Source of the DNA: CAVTSA01 sp963737225
GTDB lineage: Bacteria; Chloroflexota; Dormibacteria; Dormibacterales; Dormibacteraceae
DNA: 64,000 nucleotides
Assembly: GCA_963737225.1 (NCBI GenBank)
Contig: CAVTSA010000012.1
Coordinates: 1 to 64,000, forward strand
Reading direction: 5' to 3'
Part shown: piece by piece, positions 1-9,236 of the stretch
Position numbering within the stretch: position 1 is the first letter of the stretch
How the letters are laid out: every line of letters starts with the position of its first letter
Notes under the pieces: generated by a model
What the model was told of the DNA's origin: nothing
Database searches by the model: none
What the model saw: the letters and a program-made list of their open reading frames with translations, nothing else
Position numbers and translations under genes: made by a program

Positions 1-655
1 CGCTCGGCTCTCGAGCCTCCCGGACCCGGCGACCGGTCCCTTCCGCCGGGATGCGCGGACCCCGCGGATCCGCAAACTGGGGACGCGAGCTGGCGTACGC
101 GTTCCTGATCTCCCGCTCGCGGTCCTCAACGTGGTCCCCGATCTCGCCGTACTCCTCCCCCGAGGTTGAACGCGTTGCCCCGGGTGCTATTCGGAGGCCT
201 GCTCTGCGGTATCGAGGGCTGGCTGCCCGGAGCGGCCTGGCTCCGCCCGTAGTCGCGCTCACGGATGGAGCGCCGGGTGCGGTGAACGGTTGGGAACAGG
301 GATCGAGGGGCCGCTGGAACGGGAGGATCTCCTCGACGGCCTCGTGTACGGGTTCTGATGTGCCGGCCTTTGAAGTGAAACGGTCTCTTGTCCCAGCTCC
401 GTGGGACAGCGTCTTAGCGGCCGGGGTCCTTGGATTTACCAAGTATCGCCCGAATCGCGACCAGCGCCGGGGACGCCTGCACGCAATCCGGAGGGCGCCC
501 AGCTGGTACCGCATCGCCTCGGCTTCGTGGGCCTGGCGTCGTCGTTGCCGCGGGCACGCTAGACTCGGCGCGTAATTCGGGACACCGCGTCACGACTGGT
601 GGCGCCGCTAGCCTGTGTCGCGCGGGGAGGTTGTCCCGGCTGAGGGAGGCGAGGA
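1..655. other. No supported gene; left edge of window
   Basis: I see no gene I can support here. A reading frame on the minus strand stays open from about position 170 to the window edge and has gene-like charged composition (EEYGEIGDHVEDREREIRNA), so the start of a gene running off the left end is possible, but no convincing start codon or Shine-Dalgarno is visible. A 7-bp inverted repeat, TGTCCCA at 389-395 and TGGGACA at 402-408, is present; it may be an operator or chance. Confidence 0.3.
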
Positions 656-1177
656 TCAGTTGGAAGAGTCAGGCAGGGTCGCTCTTGCCTCCACCGAGAC
701 CGCCTGCTGATACTCCCGAAGCGCCCCCCGCAAGTCGGCCAGAAAGCGGTCGATGATGACGAGCTCAGCGTCGGAATATCCCTGCGTCAGCTCTCGAAAG
801 CGTTCACCCAGCGGCCGGAAGGCGGCTTCACCGTCGTGCCGTGCCCGCTCAGTGATCTCGAGGACGACCTTGCGCCGATCGCCAGGGTCGCGCACTCGGT
901 GCACGTGACCCATACGCTCGAGAGCATCGATGAGGGCGGTGGTGGAACCGGTGCTGAGGCCCAGGGCGCGGGACAAGTCGCCGGGAGACAGGTCGATTCG
1001 CCGCATCAGTTGCTCGAGTGCCCGAAGTTGCGTGTGGTGAAGCCCCAACGAACGGGAGACCGCCCGGCTCAATGCACCCATCTCACGGCCCAGGACCCGG
1101 AGGTGGGCGAGAACGTGCTCTCCGGCCAGAGAATGGTCCTGCTCGGGCTGTGCCCGGTCCGTCGTCCGCGACGTCAT
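656..1177 (-). CDS. MarR-family transcriptional regulator
   Basis: A 173-residue protein with the winged-helix arrangement of MarR repressors. The central part carries LSPGDLSRALGLSTGSTTAL (helix-turn-helix, roughly residues 65-85), followed by the wing with the family signature DPGDRRKVVLEITERA near residues 100-115. N- and C-terminal helices would form the dimer interface. I chose the ATG at 1177 because upstream in-frame sequence lacks the family fold. The ligand and target are unknown. The nearest neighbour on the same strand is a small membrane protein about 100 bp upstream, so they may share a transcript. The family assignment is firm; the function is not determined. Confidence 0.85.
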   Translation of the reverse strand: MTSRTTDRAQPEQDHSLAGEHVLAHLRVLGREMGALSRAVSRSLGLHHTQLRALEQLMRRIDLSPGDLSRALGLSTGSTTALIDALERMGHVHRVRDPGDRRKVVLEITERARHDGEAAFRPLGERFRELTQGYSDAELVIIDRFLADLRGALREYQQAVSVEARATLPDSSN

Positions 1178-1279
1178 GGTGATGCCGGAGCGACGGTACC
1201 AGACCGCTGCGCCGACAAGCTCAACAGCCGTCGCCGAGGGTCGACGGGTCCCGCGTCGCAAGCACTGGCGGTCGACGGC

Positions 1280-1747
1280 TCATCGGCGTCTCGGCCAGCC
1301 GCTGATCGCTACCGTGGTGAAGGCTGCGCACGCTACCAGGGCGGCAAATCTCGTCCGCAGCTTGCCGCGCCACGCGAGGTCGGCGGTGACAATGAGGTCC
1401 GCGACCTGGCTCAACGTGACGAGGCGAGCCATGAGAACGGCAAAGCGGTGATCGCTGCGCGAAGCCGCATTCCAGAGCACGACGGCAAGGCACAGGTCCC
1501 GAATCCCGAGGAGTCGCAACGCCCAGGCCGCGTAGCCCGAGGTCGGAGCTCCCATCATCCTCCCCACGGAGTTCGGCGCCAGTAAGGCGGTCGCGCCGAC
1601 GGCGGCAGCGGCGGCGCCAAGCAAGCGCAGTCGACCCGGACCCGCGCCGGCGTCAGGCGGCATCCGTCCCCGCTCCCGAATCTGGCTCCCCGAATGCCCC
1701 CATGGGACGAGCTGGGGCGCCACAGCGAGTCGTTCCAACCGACTCAT
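1280..1747 (-). CDS. Small integral membrane protein, DUF4267-like
   Basis: A 155-residue protein with about four hydrophobic segments beginning near residue 40 (LRLLGAAAAAVGATALLAP), then around 70-95, 105-125 and 130-150. The pattern of a GxR...LGIRDL turn after the first helix pair resembles small DUF4267-type membrane proteins. The start may be the ATG at 1747 or the ATG at 1663, which lies just before the first membrane segment. It is divergent from the DUF523 gene, with about 67 bp between them. No catalytic residues are recognisable and I do not assign a function. Confidence 0.55.
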   Translation of the reverse strand: MSRLERLAVAPQLVPWGHSGSQIRERGRMPPDAGAGPGRLRLLGAAAAAVGATALLAPNSVGRMMGAPTSGYAAWALRLLGIRDLCLAVVLWNAASRSDHRFAVLMARLVTLSQVADLIVTADLAWRGKLRTRFAALVACAAFTTVAISGWPRRR

Positions 1748-1814
1748 GAAGGCGACAATTTGCCTCTAATCTCAAGTTTCTCCATACTAGAGCGACCATG
1801 GAGTGCCGGCGGTG

Positions 1815-2771
1815 ATGAACACGCTCTCGGCGGCGGCGAAGCCGCGTGTGGGCGTCTCTGCCTGCCTCCTCGGCGAGCCGGTTCGCTTCGACGGAGGTCA
1901 CAAGCGCGACGCCTTCCTGGTCGACCAGCTGAGCCCGTTCGTCGACTGGGCGCCCCTGTGCCCCGAGCTTGCGCTCGGCCTGGGCACACCGCGCGAGGCC
2001 CTCCGCCTCACGGGCACGATGCGGGCACCGCGGCTGGGCACCCGGTCGGGGGCCGATCTGACCGAGCGGATGCATGCGCAGGCAATCTTCTCGATCGACT
2101 CCATGACCGCTCTCGACGGCTACGTGCTGAAGGCTCGCTCGCCTAGTTGCGGCCCGGACCGGGTCCGGGTCTACGACCGTAACGGCGTGCCCTCGGCGGC
2201 CGGACGGGGCGCCTTCGCGAGCGTGCTGGGTGAGCGCCGGCCATTGCTTCCTGCCGCGGACGAAGGCCGGCTTCACGACCCCCAGATTCGTGAGCAGTTC
2301 GTGGAGCGCGTGTTCACCCACTGGCGCTTCCGCGTCGGGCTGTCGGGCACGCCGCGGCTCGGCGACCTGGTCGGCTTTCATGCCCGGCGCACGGTGCTCC
2401 TGCTCTCTCACGGAAGCACGACGATGCGGCGCCTGGGCCGGATCGTCGCCGGAGCGAGCGACCGCTCTCTGGGCGAGGCGCTCGACGACTACCGCGTCGA
2501 GCTGATGCGAGTGCTGGCGACGGCGGCGACCCGGCGCCGGCGAACGGACGCACTGCGCCACCTGGCGGGCCACTTCTCGACCTGGCTCGACGGTCAGGAT
2601 CGCGCCGAGCTCGCTGAGATCATCGAGACCTATCGCCTCGGGCGGATCGCCCTGGCGGTGCCGATCGCCCTCCTGCGCCACCACCTCCGGCGCTTTCCCG
2701 CCTGCTGGGCCGCCGATCAGGTGTACCTGGCCCCCTATCCGGCCGATCTCATGCTCCGAAACCAGGTCTGA
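1815..2771 (+). CDS. DUF523-DUF1722 fusion protein (YbgA-like)
   Basis: An approximately 318-residue protein. The N-terminal half is a DUF523 domain with VGVSACLLGEPVRFDGGHKR near residues 12-31 and a conserved SPSCGP near residue 113; the two Cys-containing motifs are those implicated in Fe-S cluster binding in DUF523/TudS desulfidases. The C-terminal half (about residue 165 onward) is DUF1722, the YbgA domain, with FHARRTVLLLSHG. A GTG at 1803 is an alternative start. The photolyase gene begins two bases after its stop. The same pairing (ybgA next to phr) is known in E. coli, so the order supports a linked role in DNA or base damage handling, but the reaction here is inferred. Confidence 0.85.
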   Translation: MNTLSAAAKPRVGVSACLLGEPVRFDGGHKRDAFLVDQLSPFVDWAPLCPELALGLGTPREALRLTGTMRAPRLGTRSGADLTERMHAQAIFSIDSMTALDGYVLKARSPSCGPDRVRVYDRNGVPSAAGRGAFASVLGERRPLLPAADEGRLHDPQIREQFVERVFTHWRFRVGLSGTPRLGDLVGFHARRTVLLLSHGSTTMRRLGRIVAGASDRSLGEALDDYRVELMRVLATAATRRRRTDALRHLAGHFSTWLDGQDRAELAEIIETYRLGRIALAVPIALLRHHLRRFPACWAADQVYLAPYPADLMLRNQV

Positions 2772-2773
2772 GC

Positions 2774-4211
2774 ATGAGCGGTCGCCACCCGCCGGCCACC
2801 ACGTCGGTGATGCTCTTCACGCGCGATCTCCGGGTCCACGACAATCCTGCCCTGGCGGCGGCAGCACAGGCGAACCTCATGGTGCCGCTCTTCGTGCTCG
2901 ATCCGGCACTCCTCGGGGGCCGCTTCAGGTCGCCGAACCGTGCGTGGTTCCTGGCCGAGTCGCTCCGGGAGCTCGATCGGGGACTCCGCCGGCGGGGGGC
3001 GGGCTCGTACTCCGCTCGGGAGACACGGTCGAGCAGGCGGCGAGGGTGGCGCGCCAGGTACAGGCGAGCGAGCTCCACCTCGCCCACGATGTCAGTGCCT
3101 ATGCCACCCGCCGGGTTGACGGGCTCCGGGCCGCGTGCGGCGTCTCGGGGTGTGCCGTGGTCGAGCACCCGGCGTCAACGTGGTCCCGGACGGCACGCTG
3201 CGCCCGCAGGGCGGAGACCACTTCAAGGTCTTCACGCCTTACTGGCGTGCCTGGCGGGCGGCACCCCGCCGGCCCCCGGTGCCGGCGCCGCGCAGGTTCG
3301 CGCAGCCGGAAGGCTGGGCCGGCGGTACGCAGGGTGTCGAAGCCATCCGGGCCCTGGCTCGCGAGGGCGGCTCAACACACCTGCCCTTGGGCGGAGAGCC
3401 GGCAGCCCGACGCCTCGTCGGACACTGGCTTGGGGCTGGTCTGGACCGGTATGCCGCCCTCCGCGACTCCCTGAGCGAGGAGGGGACCTCGCGGCTGAGC
3501 CCCTATCTGCACTTCGGATGCGTCTCGCCGACCGAGCTCGCCCGACGAATCGAAGGCCGTCTCCAGCCCCGAGGAGGTGGCGAGGCGTTCCTGCGTCAGC
3601 TGTGCTGGCGGGACTTCCACCATCAGGTGCTGGCCGCACGGCAGGACCTCGCCACCACCGACTACCGACCTCGCGGGGATCACTGGAGGGATGACGCGCC
3701 AAGCCTCCAGGCCTGGAAGCAGGGCTCGACCGGCTACCCCATCGTGGACGCGGGCATGCGCCAGCTGCGGAGCGAGGGTTGGATGCACAATCGAGCCCGC
3801 CTGATCGTCGCCTCGTTCCTGGTCAAAGACCTTCGCATCGACTGGAGACGCGGTGCGGCGCACTTCTTCGAATGGTTGGTCGACGGCGACCTGGCGAGTA
3901 ACGCCGGCAACTGGCAGTGGGTGGCGGGCACCGGGAACGACACCCGACCCAATCGCATCCTGAACCCGCTGCGCCAGGCCTACAGGTTCGACCCTCAAGG
4001 AGACTTCGTGCGTCATCATGTCCCCGAGCTGCGCCCGATCGAGGGGAGGTCCGTGCACCAGCCCTGGCTGCTGTCGGACACCGAGTGGCGCCGGCTTGGC
4101 TACCCGTCTCGGATCGTCGACCACGCCGCTGCCGTCGAGGCGATCCGGCTTGAGCGTGTGAGCTCACCTCGGGCTGAAGCAGCAGGGGAACCCGGGCAGG
4201 AAGACGCGTGA
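2774..4211 (+). pseudogene. phr: Deoxyribodipyrimidine photolyase, interrupted by two frameshifts
   Basis: FAD-dependent class I CPD photolyase or cryptochrome, about 480 codons if restored. The N-terminal segment (VMLFTRDLRVHDNPAL) runs to about 3000. The frame then shifts near the G-rich run at 2990-3005 into a segment with ASELHLAHDVSAYATRR, and shifts again near 3160-3180 into the long C-terminal part. That part has the FAD-binding signature: SRLSPYLHFGCVSPTEL, WRDFHHQVL, GYPIVDAGMRQL and LASNAGNWQWVAGTGNDTRP. Each shift equals the loss of one base. Either the gene is decaying or the bases are sequencing errors at G/C runs; the intact downstream half favours error or very recent decay. 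It sits directly after the YbgA-like gene. Confidence 0.85.
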
Positions 4212-4669
4212 ACGAGCACCTGCGGTCCAGCGCGGTCGAGATGAATGCGCCCGTCGTCGAGCGCTTGCTGCGTGAGCCGCCGCAACCCGAGGTCGACGGT
4301 GGGCTGGTCCTGCGCGTGCTGGAGACGCGAGGACATCGCTCGGGACAACCACGGCGGACTCCGGTCGGGGTTGTCCGCCGTGGCGGGCAGAGCTACCTGG
4401 TATCGCCGGAGGCCGTGCGGGGGTGGGTGCGAAACCTCGACGCCGACCCCAGGTGTGCGCTGGTCGCCGGAGGGCGGCATCAGGAACGCATGGCAGTGCG
4501 CGCAACGCCCGAGGAGGCAGTGGGCGCCGTCGTCCTCTACCTCGAGGTCGTACAAGCCCCCTGGGCCCGAGAGGCGTTTCCGTTCCCGCCGGACCCGCCG
4601 GCGTCGGCGGTGCGCGAAGGGCTCCAGCGAATCGCCGTGTTCCGCCTCGTCGATCGCACAACCGCCTGA
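4208..4669 (+). CDS. Nitroreductase/deazaflavin-dependent oxidoreductase family protein (DUF385)
   Basis: A 153-residue protein of the split-barrel family that includes F420-dependent Ddn. Recognisable features are VLETRGHRSGQPRRTPVGVV (residues 37-56), YLVSPEAVRGWVRNLDADPR (65-84) and a short C-terminal barrel strand ending in RIAVFRL. The GTG start at 4208 overlaps the photolyase stop codon in a GTGA arrangement, so translation is probably coupled to the photolyase. In actinobacteria such proteins use F420 or flavin; the cofactor here is inferred from the family. The link with a photolyase, whose antenna can be a deazaflavin, is suggestive but unproved. Confidence 0.75.
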   Translation: MNEHLRSSAVEMNAPVVERLLREPPQPEVDGGLVLRVLETRGHRSGQPRRTPVGVVRRGGQSYLVSPEAVRGWVRNLDADPRCALVAGGRHQERMAVRATPEEAVGAVVLYLEVVQAPWAREAFPFPPDPPASAVREGLQRIAVFRLVDRTTA

Positions 4670-4685
4670 TGCGGTCCATGATGCG

Positions 4686-4916
4686 ATGATGCGGACGACG
4701 ATCGACCTTCCGGATGATCTCCATCGGGCGGTCATGGTGATCGCCCGTGACCGGCACCAGACCCTGAGTCGGACCGTGGAAGGCCTCATGCGCGCCGCCC
4801 TGACTCACGACGACCGCACGCCGGTCGAGATAGATCCCGACAGCGGGCTGCCGACGGTACGGATCGGACGGCGGATCACCGCCGATGACGTAGCCGCGAT
4901 CGAGGAAGATGGCTGA
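4686..4916 (+). CDS. vapB: VapB-type antitoxin (ribbon-helix-helix)
   Basis: A 76-residue protein opening with MRTTIDLPDDLHRAVMVIAR, the standard ribbon-helix-helix DNA-binding strand and helix of VapB/CopG antitoxins. The C-terminal half (residues 45-76, ending ADDVAAIEEDG) is acidic and would wrap the toxin. Two consecutive ATG codons, 4686 and 4689, can serve as the start. The last 8 bases overlap the toxin gene, the usual way that antitoxin and toxin synthesis are coupled. Autoregulation by the VapBC complex is expected from the family; I saw no clear operator. Confidence 0.85.
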   Translation: MMRTTIDLPDDLHRAVMVIARDRHQTLSRTVEGLMRAALTHDDRTPVEIDPDSGLPTVRIGRRITADDVAAIEEDG

Positions 4917-5328
4917 GCGCGCACGGGGCGCATCTCTGCTGGACGGCAACGTGCTGGCGGCACTCGTGGTGGCTGAGCACGTGCACCATGTGGCAGCCAG
5001 AGCATGGTTTCGCCAAGCCGGTCGATTTGCGACCTGCCCCACCGTCCAGGGCACCCTGCTGAGGCTGCTGATCCGCCAGGGCACGAGCATCGCGGAAGCC
5101 CGCAAGACGCTGTCGATTCTGACCGGCCATGCCCGCCACGAGCAATGGCTGGATGATCTGACGTATCTCGAGGTCGACCTCTCGCGCGTCCTCGGGCACG
5201 GGCAGGTGACCGACGCTTACCTGGCGGGTCTCGCCAGGGCCCATCGTGGCCACCTCGCGACCCTTGACCAGGGGCTGGCGGTGTCAGCTTCAGACGTGGT
5301 GGAGCTCATCCCTGTCTCCTCCGCCTGA
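4909..5328 (+). CDS. vapC: VapC-type PIN-domain ribonuclease toxin
   Basis: A 139-residue PIN-domain protein. The first acidic motif is LLDGNVLAAL (Asp12), the central family motif is CPTVQGTLLRLL (residues 43-54), and the C-terminal acidic motif is QVTDAYLAGLARAHRGHLAT followed by LDQGLA, with the acidic residues expected to bind Mg2+. Length and motif order match the VapC group in which LLD.NVL and TDAYLA...LATLD are diagnostic. It overlaps its antitoxin by 8 bases. The normal role is site-specific RNA cleavage when VapB is degraded. Confidence 0.9.
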   Translation: MAERARGASLLDGNVLAALVVAEHVHHVAARAWFRQAGRFATCPTVQGTLLRLLIRQGTSIAEARKTLSILTGHARHEQWLDDLTYLEVDLSRVLGHGQVTDAYLAGLARAHRGHLATLDQGLAVSASDVVELIPVSSA

Positions 5329-5363
5329 GCTCGCCGCAGCCCGGCGCCGAGGCAGGGGCTCGA

Positions 5364-5406
5364 TCAAAAGAAGCCCGCCCCAACCCCCCTCGGGATCGGA
5401 GCGGGC
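5364..5406 (-). terminator. Rho-independent terminator of the DUF1269 gene
   Basis: Read on the minus strand, GCCCGCTCC (5406-5398) pairs with GGGGCGGGC (5381-5373) and is followed by TTCTTTTGATC, a T-rich tract. It lies just after the stop of the minus-strand DUF1269 gene. On the plus strand the same hairpin lacks a T-tract, so it would not terminate vapC in the classical way. Confidence 0.75.
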
Positions 5407-5444
5407 GTCGTCGAGATGACGTTCTCGACCGTGCGACCCGTCGC

Positions 5445-5963
5445 TTACTCCGCGGCCGCCTCCTCCGGCTCGTCCTCCTCATGGGAGAACGCCTTGCGGA
5501 GCTCCTCCTCCTGGTCGTGGCTGAGGTTGGTGGCCACCAGCTCGAACTGCTGGCCGCGGAAGGCCTCCTCGACCCGGTCCAGGACCGCGCCGCTGGTCAG
5601 CACGAAGAGGGCTGAGGTGCCGGGGGTGATCTTCGCCTTCACCGAGTTGATGAAATCCTGGTCGATGCCGACCTTCACCAGCGACCCCGCCAGCGCTCCG
5701 ATGCCAAGGCCGACGGCGGCTCCGACGACCGGGATGAAGAAGATGAGGCCGAACAGCATCCCCCAGAACATGCCGCCCAGGGCACCGGGGCCGGCGAGAC
5801 TCTTCACCTGGCGGGTCTTGGGGTGGTCCTTGCCGACCTCCCAGGTGACCACGGCCGTGTCCAGAACCTGGATCAGCTCCTGCTTCTGAAGGCTCTTGAG
5901 GGTCGTCAGCGCCGCGTCGGCGCCGCCGGCGGTCGGAAACTTGATCGCGGACAGGGTTGGCAT
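5445..5963 (-). CDS. DUF1269 family membrane protein (copy 1)
   Basis: A 172-residue protein. Residues 1-60 form a soluble domain (IKFPTAGGADAALTTLKSLQ). A glycine-rich hydrophobic hairpin covers about 62-95 (GALGGMFWGMLFGLIFFIPV then GAAVGLGIGALAG). The C-terminal part contains FINSVKAKITPGTSALFVLT and a highly acidic tail. The start at 5963 has a strong AAAGGAGGACGA ribosome site. It is close to identical in plan and sequence to the gene at 25401, with about four residues in five the same by eye. Both genes carry the same bipartite promoter. Family members are often stress-induced; the biochemical role is unknown. Confidence 0.85.
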   Translation of the reverse strand: MPTLSAIKFPTAGGADAALTTLKSLQKQELIQVLDTAVVTWEVGKDHPKTRQVKSLAGPGALGGMFWGMLFGLIFFIPVVGAAVGLGIGALAGSLVKVGIDQDFINSVKAKITPGTSALFVLTSGAVLDRVEEAFRGQQFELVATNLSHDQEEELRKAFSHEEDEPEEAAAE

Positions 5964-6020
5964 TCGTCCTCCTTTCTCGATTCCCGCTTCCCGCGGTCTC
6001 GTGGCTGCGTACGCACCACC

Positions 6021-6078
6021 AGTCTGTCCATTGGCGGGGGACGGCTTGGTGGGGGGCCGGCGCTCCCTTAGACAGAAC
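6021..6078 (-). promoter_or_regulatory. Bipartite TYTGTCYAR/-10 promoter of DUF1269 copy 1
   Basis: On the minus strand TTCTGTCTAA (6078-6069) is followed, exactly 48 bp from TGTC, by the -10-like CAGACT (6026-6021). The same pair, with nearly the same flanks, precedes the second DUF1269 gene. No -35 hexamer is visible. Confidence 0.75.
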
Positions 6079-6212
6079 CTGCGCCCGACGCCCACAGCGA
6101 GTTCCCGGCCAGGGCTTCGGACGTTCGGTAGCATCGGCGAGGCAGAGGGGCTGCTGCTCTCGAAACACCTCGTCCAGCCTCGACGCCGTGATCAGGGAGG
6201 CAAGCAGCTCGG

Positions 6213-7223
6213 ATGGGGGAGCGAGGGTTCCTGAACCGCTTTCCGCAGGTGGCGACCCGCCGGCTCGACGAGTTCGAGGCGACGGCGGCGCGGCGGTACC
6301 CGATCGTGTCGGTCGACGTCCAGGATCAGGGCTCGTTCGACGGCCAGGTGAACTCGTTCGAGACGGGCGGGGTCCTCCTCACTTACGCCCGGTTCGAATC
6401 GGCGATCAGACTCCGCATGGCTCGCACCACCTTCTATACGCAGGAGTTTCCCATCTCAGGCGCCGGCGAGGTCTCGTGGGCCGGCAACTCACTCATCGTC
6501 AGCGGAGAGCAGGGCGGCCTCGCAGCGAACCCGGGGGTCGACGCGGTTCTGGAGTACGGCCCCGGATTCTCGCACCTGAACGCCATCTTCACCCCTCAGA
6601 CGCTGACCCGGAAGCTCTCGGGCCATCTCGATCGTCCGGTGGACCGGCCGATCGAGATAGACGGTCGCGATCCCTATGACCCGGCGATCATCGAGAGCAC
6701 GGCACGGGTGGCTCGGTTCCTGGCGGACGAGCTGGATAGCATCGGAGGCGCTCTGCCGCCGGCCCTGACCGAGGAGTTCGCACAGGGGATCCTGGTCGGC
6801 TACCTGCTCGGAAATCGCAGCAACTACACGCACCTGCTCCACGGAGAGGCCGCTTCGGTCTCCCCGCGGCAGGTGCAGCGGACGATCGACTTCCTGGAGG
6901 AGCACTGGGATGAGCCGGTCACGATCGAGCTCCTGTCGACCGTCGCCGGGACCAGCGCCCGCAACCTCTTCCACACGTTCAACCGCGCGCACGGGATGTC
7001 ACCGATGCGCTACGCGAGAGGCGTGCGGCTGCGGCATGCGCGGCGCTTGCTGGAGACCTCCCAACCCACGCAGACAGTCACCGCGGTGGCGCACGGGGTC
7101 GGCTTCAGCAACCTCGGGTATTTCGCGAGGGAGTACTTCCGGGCGTTCGGGGAAAGGCCGTCTGCGACGCTCGCCCGGGGCCGGTCCCACCCGTCCGCTG
7201 AGCGCCCGTCGACTTCTGTCTAG
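6213..7223 (+). CDS. AraC-family transcriptional regulator
   Basis: A 336-residue activator. Residues 30-200 form an AraC-binding-like sensor domain (SFETGGVLLTYARFESAIRL). Residues 215-315 contain the two helix-turn-helix motifs of the AraC family: ELLSTVAGTSARNLFHTFNR with GMSPMRYARGVRL, then TAVAHGVGFSNLGYFAREYF with GERPSATLARG. It is divergent from the DUF1269 gene. Its stop codon TAG (7221-7223) is embedded in the promoter element for SulP. The effector is unknown; neither sensor residues nor operator half-sites can be named. Confidence 0.9.
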   Translation: MGERGFLNRFPQVATRRLDEFEATAARRYPIVSVDVQDQGSFDGQVNSFETGGVLLTYARFESAIRLRMARTTFYTQEFPISGAGEVSWAGNSLIVSGEQGGLAANPGVDAVLEYGPGFSHLNAIFTPQTLTRKLSGHLDRPVDRPIEIDGRDPYDPAIIESTARVARFLADELDSIGGALPPALTEEFAQGILVGYLLGNRSNYTHLLHGEAASVSPRQVQRTIDFLEEHWDEPVTIELLSTVAGTSARNLFHTFNRAHGMSPMRYARGVRLRHARRLLETSQPTQTVTAVAHGVGFSNLGYFAREYFRAFGERPSATLARGRSHPSAERPSTSV

Positions 7224-7271
7224 CCCGCCGGTTCGCGACGGCCCCGACCTCCGCCGGCCGGCGGCCAACAT
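7214..7271 (+). promoter_or_regulatory. Bipartite promoter of the SulP gene
   Basis: TTCTGTCTAG (7214-7223) overlaps the AraC stop codon. CAACAT (7266-7271) lies 49 bp after TGTC. The downstream sequence around CCGTACATAGGC resembles the leader of the DUF6325 gene at 10310-10330, so the two promoters share more than the core elements. Confidence 0.7.
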
Positions 7272-7304
7272 GGGACCGTACATAGGCGGCTCGGTAGGAG
7301 GAGT

Positions 7305-9047
7305 GTGACCCAGATCCGGCTTCCCATCTTCACGTCTCTGCAGGGCTATCGCCTGCCCTGGCTGCGGTTCGACCTCATCGCGGGACTCACGGTCTGGGCG
7401 GTCCTGGTGCCGGAGGCGCTTGCGTACGCCACCATCGCCGGCGTCTCCCCCGTGGTCGGCCTCTACGCCGCGCCAGGCGCCCTGATCCTGTACGCGGTGT
7501 TCGGCAGCTCGAAGCACCTGGTCACCGGGCCGATGTCGGCGAGCGCCGCTCTGTCTGCCGCCGCCGTCGCGACGCTCGCGGAGGGAGGCTCAACCGAGTT
7601 CGTCGTCCTGACCGCGGCGCTCGCGGTGGTCACCGGCGCGATCACGTTGGTGGCCGGCCTGCTCCGGCTCGGCTTCCTGGCCAGCTTCATCTCCGAGCCG
7701 GTGCTGAAGGGCTTCATCGTCGGTCTCGCCCTCGTCATCATCATCGGGCAGGTCCCCCAAGCTCTTCGGGATCAAAGGCGGGTCCGGCGACGTCTTTCAG
7801 AAGCTGTGGGCGGTGATCACGCAGCTGGGACACACGAACTGGCCGACACTTGCGGTAGGTCTGATCTCCCTGGCAATCGTCCTGGGTCTGCGGCGACTCC
7901 TGCCGGCGATCCCCGGCTCGCTGGTCGCCGTCGTCCTCGGCATCATCGCCGCGGCGGCATTCGACCTCCAGAGCCACGGTGTCGAGATCGTGGGGCACAT
8001 CGAAGCCGGGTTGCCGCACCTCGGGCTCCCGGCGACGAAGCCGGCCAACTATCTGCAGCTGGCGCCGAGCGTGATCGGGATCATGCTGGTGGGCTTCGCG
8101 GAGAGCCTCGGCGCGGCTAAGACCTACGCCGCCCAGCACCACTACGAGATCAGTGCCGATCGTGAGCTGATGGGGATCGGAGCCGCGAACCTGGCGGCGG
8201 GCCTTTCCAGCGGCAAGGTCGTCAACGGCTCGCTTTCCAAGACCGCGGTCAACAGCGCGGCGGGCGCCCGCACCCAGCTGTCGGGACTGGTGGTGGCCGG
8301 GCTGACCGTCCTCACGCTGCTGTTTCTGACCCCGCTGTTCGGCTACCTGCCGGAAGCCACGCTCGCGGCCGTCGTCATCGCTGCCGTGATCGAGGTGGTC
8401 GACATCCCCGCGGTCGTCGCGCTGGCCCGGATCTCGACGCGTCGGCTCGGCAGTGAGTTCGGGGTCGCCGCCCGGCCTGACTTCGTGGCCGCCGTGGCCG
8501 CGCTGCTCGAGGTGCTCGTCTTCGACACCCTGCTGGGCCTCTTCATCGGCATCGCGATGTCGATCGGGCTGCTCGTGGACGCGACTGCTACCTGGAAAAG
8601 AAGGCCTCCCGGCCGCATGTCGCGATCCTTGGGCGCGTGCCCGGACACGACCATCTGTTCGGGGACTTGGAACGGCACCAGGAGAACCAGGAGGTGGCCG
8701 GGGTCACCATCGTCCGCATCGAGGGCGGGCTGTTCTTCGCGAACGCCGACAACGTCCGGGACCGGATTCGGAAGGTGGTCGAAGAGCGCCAGCTCCGCGC
8801 AGTCGTCCTCGACGGTGAGGCCATGCCGTACATCGACGTGACCGCCGTCCGCATGCTGGATCAGCTGGCCGCGGAGCTGAAGAGTGACGGCCGGCAGCTG
8901 GTCCCAACGAGAGGGCTGGGACAGGTCCGTGATGTGCTGCGCAAGGCCGAGGAGGGGGAGGAGGCGGTCCCCAGCTATGACTCGATCCTCGCTGCGATCC
9001 GGGCCCTCGACAGCCCGGCGCCGGGCACCGCCGATCCCGCCGGCTGA
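7305..9047 (+). pseudogene. SulP-type anion transporter with STAS domain, two frameshifts
   Basis: SulP/SLC26-like permease of about 580 codons if restored. The N-terminal part has the signatures WLRFDLIAGLTVWAVLVPEA and VTGPMSASAALSAAA; the core has LLPAIPGSLVAVVLG and GFAESLGAAKTYAAQH; the C-terminus is a STAS domain (TIVRIEGGLFFANADNVRDR). The frame changes at about 7751-7757, where a CCCCC run looks one base too long (GQVPKLFG is expected), and again near 8585-8600, where one base seems missing before LEKKASRPHV. The two shifts restore the frame of the STAS domain. Sequencing error in homopolymers is a real alternative to decay. GTG start with AGGAGGAG upstream. Confidence 0.85.
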
Positions 9048-9085
9048 GCCGCGGAGCGCCGCTCCCCGACTCGGGCCGGCAAGGA

Positions 9086-9140
9086 TTTGTGCAAGTCGTC
9101 CTCTGCCGGGCAGTGCATGAATCGGCCGGCGACCCATGCT
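9086..9140 (+). promoter_or_regulatory. Bipartite promoter of the M48 protease gene
   Basis: ATTTGTGCAAG (element 9086-9094) differs from consensus by G for C after TGT. CATGCT (9135-9140) lies 47 bp downstream and matches the -10 of the HdeD promoter, including the preceding ACC context. Confidence 0.55.
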
Positions 9141-9236
9141 CGATCTCGAGCCCCTGATGGCTCGCATTAACTACGTGGGGAATGCCGCATGAGAATGCAC
9201 AACCTCGAGATCAGGTACGCGGCGTAGGGGGGTGAT

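Noticed and set aside
51..575. Long plus-strand frame near the left edge
   Set aside because: Composition is Arg/Ser/Pro-rich, without any family motif; it looks like a shadow of GC-rich non-coding DNA or of an opposite frame.
6023..6033. TCTGTCCATTG on the plus strand, possibly for AraC
   Set aside because: The sequence at 48 bp is CAGAAC, with no final T, and the site is mostly the reverse complement of the DUF1269 -10 region.
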